From positions 1 through 11,789 of the forward strand of contig CAMNAD010000036.1 in NCBI GenBank assembly GCA_946530505.1: 11,789 nucleotides of DNA, given 5' to 3'. The translations under genes were made by a program, and so were the position numbers. The DNA is from an uncultured Bacteroidales bacterium (lineage in GTDB: Bacteria > Bacteroidota > Bacteroidia > Bacteroidales > UBA932). Shown here in pieces: positions 1 through 6,230 of this stretch (its first letter is position 1; each line of letters starts with the position of its first letter). The notes below the pieces were generated by a model. That model had not been told where the DNA came from and did not search any database. It was given only the letters and a program-made list of their open reading frames with translations.

Positions 1-1
1 C

Positions 2-187
2 CTCTCGAAGAGCGCTCCCATCGCCGTCCTCGCCTCCCCTACCGCCGGCAGCGGATGGAAGGAGTATGGCAGTAAGGATGCATCCGGAAAAGACCTGAAT
101 CTTGGTTCAAGGTCGAGAATGGCGAAGATTCTGACAGAAAGTGAAGCCGTTGCATATTCCAGCAGGGCGGCGGTTCTGGGTAATTAG
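2..187 (+). CDS. Possible C-terminal tail of an unknown protein, cut by the left edge
   Basis: One + strand frame is open from the window edge to a TAG at 185-187, giving about 61 residues that end in SEAVAYSSRAAVLGN. I recognise no family. Support is indirect. Codon choice (many gcc, ctc, atc and gga codons) resembles the neighbouring real genes, the stop lies 9 bp before the rlmD start, and no Bacteroidetes-type promoter is visible before rlmD, as expected if rlmD is read from an upstream gene. The tail is rich in Ser, Ala and Gly and has no obvious membrane segment or motif. The opposite strand is also open here, with its first ATG near position 21 heading off the left edge, so the region could instead hold the start of a leftward gene. 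Coding status is uncertain. Confidence 0.3.
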   Translation, partial: LSKSAPIAVLASPTAGSGWKEYGSKDASGKDLNLGSRSRMAKILTESEAVAYSSRAAVLGN

Positions 188-196
188 CATAATCAA

Positions 197-1606
197 ATGG
201 CAAGAAAAAGAATAGATCTCCTTCTGGAGAACATCACGATTGAAGCTGTTGCAGCAGAAGGAAAGGCAATTGCGCACAGCCCGGACGGGCAGGTTGTATT
301 TGTGCCTTTTGCAGTCCCCGGCGACATAGTGGACATCAGGATAATCAAGAAGAAGAAAAACTACCTCGAAGGTATAATCGCAGAGTTGAAGAAACCCTCC
401 GCGGACAGGCTGGAACCTTTCTGCAGGCACTTCGGAGTCTGCGGAGGATGCAAATGGCAGCCTCTCCCCTATCCGTTGCAGTTGGAGGCGAAACGCCATC
501 AGGTGTATGACCAGCTTGTGCGTATAGGGCATCTGGATGTGCCGGAAATCCTTCCAACCCTGCCCTCTGAGCGTACGGTATATTACAGGAACAAACTCGA
601 GTTTACGGCATCGGAGCGCAGGTGGATTCTTCCGGAAGAAGATCCGGAAGGGCTGTCTGACGCCCAGCGTTGCGGCTTGGGTTTCCACGTGGGAAAATTC
701 TTCGACAAGGTACTCGACCTGGAGCGATGCTGGCTGCAGCCTGAACCTTCCAACGGCATACGGCTGTTCGTGAAACGCTACGCCCTTGAGCACGGAATCC
801 CCTTCTACAACATTCGGGAGAACCATGGAATTCTGCGTACTGTATTCGTCCGGACAAGCGAGTCCGGGGCGACTATGGTCATAGTCTGCTTCGCCGCGGA
901 TTTTGAGGGGCGCGAGCGTTTCCTCGACGCCATTGCCGCGGAGTTCCCACAGATCAGTTCCCTGTACTATATCATCAACTCCAAACTCAACGACAGTATT
1001 TCGGACCAGACCTGTATTCTTTTTAAAGGAGATGAAGCCATCTACGAAGAGATGGAGGGACTGCGTTTCAAGATAGGCCCGAAGTCCTTCTATCAGACCA
1101 ACACCCTCCAGGCATTCAATCTTTACAAAGTCGCTCGTGAATTCGCCGCTTTGCAGGGAGACGAGGTCGTCTACGACCTTTATACTGGCACCGGCACCAT
1201 CGCGCAGTTCATAAGCGGCAAGGCCTCGAAGGTTATAGGCATTGAATATGTGCCGGAGGCGATAGAAGATGCCAGAATCAACGCCAGGGCCAACGGCATA
1301 GATAACTGCACTTTCTTCGCAGGAGATATGAAGGATGTCCTTACTCCGGGATTTATTTCTGAACACGGCAGACCGGATGTCATAATAGTCGATCCCCCGC
1401 GTGCCGGAATGCATCCCGACGTTGTGAAGGTAATACTCGATGCAGAGCCTCAGCGTATCGTTTATGTCAGCTGCAACCCGGCATCTCAGGCAAGGGATCT
1501 AGCCTTGATGTCGGACAAATACCAAATCACCGCCGTGCAGCCTGTAGATATGTTTCCGCACACTCAACATGTTGAGAATGTTTGCAAATTGATAAGAAAA
1601 GCGTAA
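197..1606 (+). CDS. rlmD: 23S rRNA (uracil-5-)-methyltransferase, RlmD/RumA family
   Basis: SAM-dependent enzyme that makes 5-methyluridine in 23S rRNA (U1939 in E. coli for RlmD); cytoplasmic. The 469 residues show the whole family layout. An N-terminal TRAM-like RNA-binding domain (about 10-65) is followed by the iron-sulfur cysteines C76, C82, C85 (CGGCKWQ) and probably C178. The methyltransferase core carries FYQTN (298-302), SAM motif I DLYTGTGT (327-334), GIE (348-350), DPPRAG (399-404), the catalytic nucleophile C426 in VSCNP, and the general-base glutamate E460 in QHVEN. Nothing essential is missing and the length is normal. The ATG at 197 places the TRAM domain directly at the N-terminus and has no Shine-Dalgarno sequence. 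Exact site specificity (U1939 alone, or also U747 as in RlmCD enzymes) cannot be read from sequence. It is followed after 10 bp by the exchanger gene. Confidence 0.95.
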   Translation: MARKRIDLLLENITIEAVAAEGKAIAHSPDGQVVFVPFAVPGDIVDIRIIKKKKNYLEGIIAELKKPSADRLEPFCRHFGVCGGCKWQPLPYPLQLEAKRHQVYDQLVRIGHLDVPEILPTLPSERTVYYRNKLEFTASERRWILPEEDPEGLSDAQRCGLGFHVGKFFDKVLDLERCWLQPEPSNGIRLFVKRYALEHGIPFYNIRENHGILRTVFVRTSESGATMVIVCFAADFEGRERFLDAIAAEFPQISSLYYIINSKLNDSISDQTCILFKGDEAIYEEMEGLRFKIGPKSFYQTNTLQAFNLYKVAREFAALQGDEVVYDLYTGTGTIAQFISGKASKVIGIEYVPEAIEDARINARANGIDNCTFFAGDMKDVLTPGFISEHGRPDVIIVDPPRAGMHPDVVKVILDAEPQRIVYVSCNPASQARDLALMSDKYQITAVQPVDMFPHTQHVENVCKLIRKA

Positions 1607-1611
1607 CTTTA
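1581..1611 (+). promoter_or_regulatory. Candidate Bacteroidetes promoter inside the rlmD 3' end, driving the exchanger gene
   Basis: TTTG at 1581-1584, a 19-bp spacer and TAACTTTA at 1604-1611 match TTTG-N19-TAnnTTTG at all but the last defined position. The element lies across the last codons and stop of rlmD. Only five bases (CACCT) separate it from the ATG at 1617, so a transcript starting at the usual distance would have almost no leader. The next gene may therefore be expressed independently of rlmD. This is a pattern match only. Confidence 0.45.
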
Positions 1612-1616
1612 CACCT

Positions 1617-2552
1617 ATGTTTTTACAGATAGCAGCACTTATTCTGGGACTGGCGATGGTAATCGGAGGGGCGAATGCCCTGGTTGACGGAGCTTCGTCT
1701 GTCGCACGCAAAACAGGCGTAAGCGAGTTTGTAATCGGTCTGGTGATTGTCGGATTCGGCACCTCCCTCCCCGAACTCGTAGTGAGCGTCACCGGCGCTC
1801 TTGCCCGCAATTCCGATATCGCTGTCGGAAATGTCATAGGGTCCAATATCTTCAATACCAGCCTTATCCTGGCTGTTTCCGCGATGTTTGCCCCTATCGT
1901 CATCACGAGACAGAACAAATTCCGCGATATTCCTCTCACCATCCTTGTCACTTTCCTGGTTGTGATTCTCGGTTATAATGGCGGGCTCAACCGCTTGGAA
2001 GGTATCATTATGGTGGTTTTGTTTGCCCTTTACATTTTCTGGAGTTTCCGCACCGATGCCGATGCCTCGGAAGAAAAGCCGGAAGATGCGAAGGATTTCA
2101 CGAGTTTTGCTGCCATGGTTCTGATTATCGGGGGCCTGGCTTGCCTGATACTCGGCGGTCGCCTCTTCGTAAGGTCTGCGGAAACGATAGCCAGACTTCT
2201 TGGTGTCAGCGACAAGTTCATCGCCATTACAGTTCTGGCGATGGGAACGTCCCTGCCCGAATTTGTCACCACCGTTGTAGCCCTTGCAAAGAAACGCAGC
2301 CAGATGGCTCTTGGCAACATCTTGGGCTCCAACGTTTTCAACCTCCTCCTCATCCTCGGGATTTCGGCCGTCATCTCCCCTACAAGTTTTGCCCGGATAG
2401 ATGTATGGGATTATGTCGCCCTGCTTCTGAGCATCATCCTCGTATGGACGGGTATCTATACAGGAAAGAAGGATAAACTGGACCGTTTCGATGCCGGCCT
2501 GATGCTTCTTCTATTCGTCGCATATATGACCAAACTTTTTATCAATCTATAA
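1617..2552 (+). CDS. Calcium/sodium antiporter, CaCA family (YrbG-like)
   Basis: Inner-membrane cation antiporter that probably exports Ca2+ in exchange for Na+ (or H+/K+). The 311 residues form about ten hydrophobic segments with the family's duplicated alpha-repeats: GTSLPE (48-53) with GNVIGSN (71-77) in the first half, and GTSLPE (210-215) with GNILGSN (233-239) in the second. The acidic E53 and E215 are the ion-coordinating positions known for this family. A short acidic cytoplasmic loop (about 147-160, DADASEEKPEDAKD) joins the halves, as in prokaryotic members that lack the large regulatory domain of animal exchangers. Length is typical. It starts 10 bp after rlmD and ends 12 bp before the cysteate synthase gene, so the three may share a transcript. 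The transported ion pair is assigned by family, not by specific residues. Confidence 0.9.
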   Translation: MFLQIAALILGLAMVIGGANALVDGASSVARKTGVSEFVIGLVIVGFGTSLPELVVSVTGALARNSDIAVGNVIGSNIFNTSLILAVSAMFAPIVITRQNKFRDIPLTILVTFLVVILGYNGGLNRLEGIIMVVLFALYIFWSFRTDADASEEKPEDAKDFTSFAAMVLIIGGLACLILGGRLFVRSAETIARLLGVSDKFIAITVLAMGTSLPEFVTTVVALAKKRSQMALGNILGSNVFNLLLILGISAVISPTSFARIDVWDYVALLLSIILVWTGIYTGKKDKLDRFDAGLMLLLFVAYMTKLFINL

Positions 2553-2564
2553 ACCTGACCCTCA

Positions 2565-3848
2565 ATGAAATTTCAAGCTACCAAGTATAAGCTGATGAAT
2601 GTCGGCACCGGACGCATCTTCGAAGATCGCGGCTGGATGCTCGCCGACCCGGAGGCGTCCTCTCCCTCTCTTGTCCGTGCCGTCTACGAGAACAAGAAGT
2701 TCACGCCAAGGGACGATCTCAAAGGCCTTTACCGATATGCAGAATGGATGCCGATCAACCGTACCCTGCGCCATTCCTGCGCTCCTGTGACCTATCATAG
2801 CAAAGGGCTCGGAAAATTCCTTGGCCTGGACAATCTCTATATCACATTCTCCGGATACAATCCCAAGATAGGTGCCAAGTTCCAGACTTGCTCGTTCAAG
2901 GAGACCGAGGCATTCAGCGTATGCGCCAGACTGGACAAGAAAGAGAAGCGTACCCTGGTAGTGCAGTCGGCCGGCAATACCGCACGGGCTTTTGCGCAGG
3001 TTTGCTCCGACAATATGATCCCCATAGTCATCTGCGTTCCTCTGGACAACCGTCACGATCTTTGGTTCCAGCACAAGCTGAATCCTTGCGTGAAGCTTGT
3101 AGCCAGCCCGGCGGGTTCGGATTACTACGATGCCATCGCCCTTGGCGACAAGATTTGCCAGGATTCCCGCTATTTTGCTGAAGGCGGAGCCAAGAATGTC
3201 GCACGCAGGGATGGTATGGGTACTACCCTGCTCTCTGCTGTCGAAACTATCGGCCGCATTCCTGATGCGTATTTCCAGGCGGTCGGTTCCGGTACTGGAG
3301 CCATCGCTGCGTGGGAGAACAACCTCCGTCTTATAGAAGACGGCCGCTTCGGCAGCCACAAGATGAAAATCTTTGTAGCCCAGAATAAGCCTTTCACCCT
3401 CCTGCACGATTCCTGGCAGGCAGGAAAGAGGGAACTTGCCGCTCTTGATCCCGACGCCGGAAGACGTCAGGCAGAGAGCATCCTGGCAAAAGTGCTGAGC
3501 AACCGAAAGCCCCCGTACAGCATTGCCGGCGGCCTTTATGATGCCCTCGTCGATTCCAAGGGAGACACTTTCCTCGCCAGCAATGACGACATTATCTACT
3601 GGATCCTGCAGTTCCGCAATCTGGAAGGATATGATATTTTCCCTGCTCCCGCCTGTGCCGTACACGCCCTTGCAACGGCTGTGCGCGAAGGCAAGGTGGG
3701 CAAAGAAGATGTAATTATGCTAAACATTACCGGCGGAGGATCGCTCGCCGCAATGGGCAAAGGATATCATCTGCTCGAGCCTTCGCTCGTACTCAGCCCC
3801 GAACTTACTGCAGACGAGATAATTGCCAAAGTCGACGCCCTGTTCTAG
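2565..3848 (+). CDS. Cysteate synthase (PLP-dependent, threonine-synthase-like)
   Basis: A fold-type II PLP enzyme of 427 aa. The likely Schiff-base lysine is K112 in TCSFKETEA, the cofactor-contacting loop is SAGNTA (135-140), the glycine-rich phosphate-binding loop is GSGTGA (241-246), and a late NITGGGS (387-393) closes the active site. The overall sequence fits cysteate synthase, which joins O-phospho-L-serine and sulfite to give L-cysteate and phosphate, better than threonine synthase; I judge this from remembered sequences. Methanogens use cysteate for coenzyme M. Some Bacteroidetes use it to build capnine and sulfonolipids, and no coenzyme M genes are seen here. It starts 12 bp after the exchanger gene without a promoter of its own. 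Its TAG overlaps the convergent gene's stop. Main alternative: a threonine-synthase paralogue of other specificity. Confidence 0.75.
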   Translation: MKFQATKYKLMNVGTGRIFEDRGWMLADPEASSPSLVRAVYENKKFTPRDDLKGLYRYAEWMPINRTLRHSCAPVTYHSKGLGKFLGLDNLYITFSGYNPKIGAKFQTCSFKETEAFSVCARLDKKEKRTLVVQSAGNTARAFAQVCSDNMIPIVICVPLDNRHDLWFQHKLNPCVKLVASPAGSDYYDAIALGDKICQDSRYFAEGGAKNVARRDGMGTTLLSAVETIGRIPDAYFQAVGSGTGAIAAWENNLRLIEDGRFGSHKMKIFVAQNKPFTLLHDSWQAGKRELAALDPDAGRRQAESILAKVLSNRKPPYSIAGGLYDALVDSKGDTFLASNDDIIYWILQFRNLEGYDIFPAPACAVHALATAVREGKVGKEDVIMLNITGGGSLAAMGKGYHLLEPSLVLSPELTADEIIAKVDALF

Positions 3849-4459
3849 AAGTACAGGCCGACACCGATGTTCAGCGCGTAGTACCAGGCGTCGTTCCGCT
3901 TGATATTGCGCGCTGAAATGTATTCTTCTTCTATGGGGTCCCACACATCAGGGGTGTCGTACACGATTCTGGCTCCCAGGCGGAAAACCAGTGAACTGTG
4001 CGGCGTGAGAACAATTGAATAGCCGCTACCAAGCTGGAACTGGTTGCTGCTTATCTGCTTGGAACGTAAAGATACTCCCAGGTCTGAAAACAAAATGAAG
4101 CCATCCCTGTCTTTACCCTTGGGGTATATGTCTGTACGCAGTAAAAGTGGCACCATCCTTCTGTCTTTGTCAACTCCGTGATAGCCAGACAACAGGCTCA
4201 GGCCGGTTTTCCGGCCAAGGTCGAATGATATCGATGCCAGGAAAAAAGCATTCATGCAGTCAGGGTATGTCCATCCTTCATCGTCGATGCGGAAACCTAT
4301 CGACTCGTCAAGGTAGTTGAAATGATGATACGAAGCCAAAGACGGAGAAAAGCCCCATTCTATGCCTGGATGAAAACGACTCAGGAAGGTCTCTCCACCA
4401 GCTATCAGCGGCTGGCAGCTGAGCAGGAATACGAGGATGTATGCGTGCAGGCGTTTCAT
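3845..4459 (-). CDS. Small exported protein, predicted outer-membrane beta-barrel
   Basis: Unrecognised protein of 204 aa. Residues 1-20 form a signal peptide (MKRLHAYILV, then a hydrophobic core ending LIA), probably cut near A20. The mature part alternates polar and hydrophobic residues in short aromatic-rich stretches separated by charged turns, and ends ALNIGVGLYF. A final aromatic after an amphipathic strand is typical of small outer-membrane barrels, which suggests about eight strands in the outer membrane. No enzymatic motif is visible. The start ATG shares one base with the stop of the upstream - strand gene (TGATG at 4461-4457), so the two are probably translationally coupled. Its stop lies in a CTAG shared with the convergent cysteate synthase gene, so no separate terminator fits between them. 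The existence of the gene is well supported; its role is unknown. Confidence 0.75.
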   Translation of the reverse strand: MKRLHAYILVFLLSCQPLIAGGETFLSRFHPGIEWGFSPSLASYHHFNYLDESIGFRIDDEGWTYPDCMNAFFLASISFDLGRKTGLSLLSGYHGVDKDRRMVPLLLRTDIYPKGKDRDGFILFSDLGVSLRSKQISSNQFQLGSGYSIVLTPHSSLVFRLGARIVYDTPDVWDPIEEEYISARNIKRNDAWYYALNIGVGLYF

Positions 4460-4992
4460 CAGAATCTTTTCATTATCTTGAGAAAAGGTATAAAAGCCTG
4501 GCGAAGGCCGTTGTCATACATACTCAACAGGAACTGGCTCCCGTTATTTCCTGTCACGAAGCCAAGTTCGGCGAAGGCACCGAGTTCCAGGTCTATATTT
4601 CTTATGAATCTTACCTTAAAGGCGACAGCGACATCAGCAGTAAAGATGAATCCTAATCTGTCTGTCCCCCAATCTCTTGCATAACCTGTACTGGCTCCCG
4701 GTCCGAGCAGCAGGTCAAACGAGGCACGCTCTGAACTGAAAGAACTCAGCCGGTTGTAATGGATATACACCAGCTTGAGGCCGGCATCTCCGTATGTGCC
4801 GTCGAACATCCTGTATGTGTCGGCATAGATAATATATGAATTCAGTATATCCTCATTCGCCGCATAATCCAGGCTTATGCCGAACCCTTTGTAAGAATTG
4901 AATAATCCGGCCGAAAGGCGGTCTCCCGCACGGAGACTGCCCTGCATTGAAAGCAGGACAAGAATCGTTGTCATGCAGGCTCGGATTTTCAT
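4459..4992 (-). CDS. Small exported protein, predicted outer-membrane beta-barrel, first of a coupled pair
   Basis: Unrecognised protein of 177 aa. The N-terminus is a signal peptide (charged MKIR, hydrophobic TTILVLLSM, likely cleavage after the Ala or Gly at 22-23). The mature region has glycine- and aromatic-rich alternating strands (for example GLKLVYIHYN, FDLLLGPGAS, GFIFTADVAVAF, DLELGAFAELGF), as in small outer-membrane barrels. The C-terminus, FIPFLKIMKRF, ends in phenylalanine but is more basic than a standard barrel end. No domain is recognised. It is the promoter-proximal gene of a two-gene unit with the 204-aa protein, to which it is joined by TGATG. It is transcribed away from the acyltransferase-rarA pair across 98 bp. 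A clear -7 box for this strand is not found; a weak TAAATTGC lies at 5029-5022. Confidence 0.75.
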   Translation of the reverse strand: MKIRACMTTILVLLSMQGSLRAGDRLSAGLFNSYKGFGISLDYAANEDILNSYIIYADTYRMFDGTYGDAGLKLVYIHYNRLSSFSSERASFDLLLGPGASTGYARDWGTDRLGFIFTADVAVAFKVRFIRNIDLELGAFAELGFVTGNNGSQFLLSMYDNGLRQAFIPFLKIMKRF

Positions 4993-5031
4993 CGCGGTTC
5001 GGGTTTGTCTTCACGAAGTTAGCAATTTATA

Positions 5032-5062
5032 TTTGATTTTTTTTCAAAAAAGTATAAATTCG
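5032..5062 (+). promoter_or_regulatory. Candidate Bacteroidetes promoter for the acyltransferase-rarA pair
   Basis: TTTG at 5032-5035, a 19-bp spacer and TAAATTCG at 5055-5062 match TTTG-N19-TAnnTTTG with one mismatch, and GCA-like bases follow as in many Bacteroides promoters. Transcription would begin near 5067-5070. That makes the in-frame GTG at 5070 an unlikely start and favours the ATG at 5091 with a leader of about 20 nt. The A/T-rich core (5036-5060) lies in the only spacer between the two divergent units, so regulation of both may meet here. Confidence 0.5.
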
Positions 5063-5090
5063 CAGTATTGTGTACCGAAACCATTTGAAT

Positions 5091-6230
5091 ATGAATCTGG
5101 AAATCAGGCAGATTGATGCAAGCAACAAGAAGCAGCTGAGGCAGTTTATCCTCTTCCCGGAAAAACTGTACAGGCATAATCCCTATTATGTTCCCAACCT
5201 TGTTTTCGATGAAATGGATACTTTGAATCCGTCCAGGAATCCAGCATCGGATTTCTGCGAACAGGTTCTGTTTATGGCATTTCGGAACGGAGAGCCTGTT
5301 GGAAGGATAGCCGGCATCATAAACCGTTGGGCGAATGAACATTGGAAGCACGATGAGGTGCGTTTCGGCTGGTTCGATACAATCGACGACATTGAGGTCA
5401 GTGCAGCACTGATCGCCAAGGTGGAAGACTTCGGCAAGGCGAACGGCATGACGCACATAGTGGGTCCGCTCGGATTCACCGATTTTGATCCTGAAGGAAT
5501 GCTTGTCGAAGGCTTCGACCAGCAGAGCACAATGCCTCTGATATACAATCATCCCTATTATGTAAAACATATCGAAGCTCTGGGTTTCAAGAAGGATGCG
5601 GACTGGTTGGAATACAGGATTACTATTCCGGATGTGATCCCGGAGAAATTCGAGAGAGTTGCAAATATAGTTGCGCAGAGATACAATTTCAAGATCCGCC
5701 CTGTCACCCGCAAAATCATCCGCAAAGAAGACTACGCGACCAAACTTTTTGCCCTTATAACTGACACATACAAGGACCTGTATGAGTACACGATGTTGCC
5801 GGACAACCTGGCCGACAAGTATATAGGCTTCTATCTCAAGATTCTGGATCTGAGATACATCAGTTCAATCGAAAACGAGCGGGGAGAAATAGTGGCATTC
5901 GGCATCACCATGCCGTCACTGGCAGATGCTCTGATCAAATCCCGAGGGCGCCTTTTCCCCTTCGGATGGTGGCATCTGCTGAAGGCTCTATTCATCAAGC
6001 ACAGCGAAGGAGCAGAGCTGCTGCTTATGGGAGCCCGTGCGGATGTACGCAAGACAGGCGTTACGGCCCTGTTGGTATGTGACATGTTCCACAAATACCA
6101 GAAAATGGGTGTCAAATGGGCAGAAACCAACGCCGAACTGGAAGACAACCACAATATCAGAAACCATTTCGAAGCGTTCGAGCGCATACAGCATAAACGC
6201 CGCCGTTCATACAAAAAGGAGATTGAATAA
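5091..6230 (+). CDS. GNAT-like acyltransferase, conserved protein of unknown substrate
   Basis: A 379-aa protein whose start LYRHNPYYVPNLVFDEMDTL (26-45) is characteristic of a widespread bacterial family usually annotated as GNAT N-acetyltransferase or hypothetical. The body looks like two GNAT-type halves. The first carries FMAFRNGEPVGRIAGI (61-76) and a conserved GPLGFTDFDPEGML (125-138). The second carries GEIVAFGITMP (265-275) and the late MGARADVRKTG (313-323), and ends in a basic tail. There is no signal peptide and no clear transmembrane helix, so it is probably cytoplasmic or membrane-peripheral. I start it at ATG 5091 rather than the in-frame GTG at 5070, because the promoter would place the GTG at the transcript end. 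TAATG couples it to rarA. Bacterial ceramide synthases are also acyltransferases, so an N-acylation role in lipid synthesis is possible, but the substrate is not shown by sequence. Confidence 0.8.
   Translation: MNLEIRQIDASNKKQLRQFILFPEKLYRHNPYYVPNLVFDEMDTLNPSRNPASDFCEQVLFMAFRNGEPVGRIAGIINRWANEHWKHDEVRFGWFDTIDDIEVSAALIAKVEDFGKANGMTHIVGPLGFTDFDPEGMLVEGFDQQSTMPLIYNHPYYVKHIEALGFKKDADWLEYRITIPDVIPEKFERVANIVAQRYNFKIRPVTRKIIRKEDYATKLFALITDTYKDLYEYTMLPDNLADKYIGFYLKILDLRYISSIENERGEIVAFGITMPSLADALIKSRGRLFPFGWWHLLKALFIKHSEGAELLLMGARADVRKTGVTALLVCDMFHKYQKMGVKWAETNAELEDNHNIRNHFEAFERIQHKRRRSYKKEIE

Noticed and set aside
107..1414. A 435-codon open frame antisense to rlmD
   Set aside because: It lies over a gene with every RlmD catalytic motif intact, and its translation has no recognisable domain. 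Long antisense frames are common where codon choice avoids stops on the opposite strand.
2562..3665. A 367-codon open frame antisense to cysteate synthase
   Set aside because: The + strand product has PLP-enzyme motifs in the right order; the antisense product shows none and has no promoter-like sequence ahead of it.
5070..5090. In-frame GTG at 5070 as start of the acyltransferase
   Set aside because: The candidate promoter predicts transcription starting at about the same position. The ATG at 5091 gives the natural N-terminus (MNLEIRQID) with a leader.
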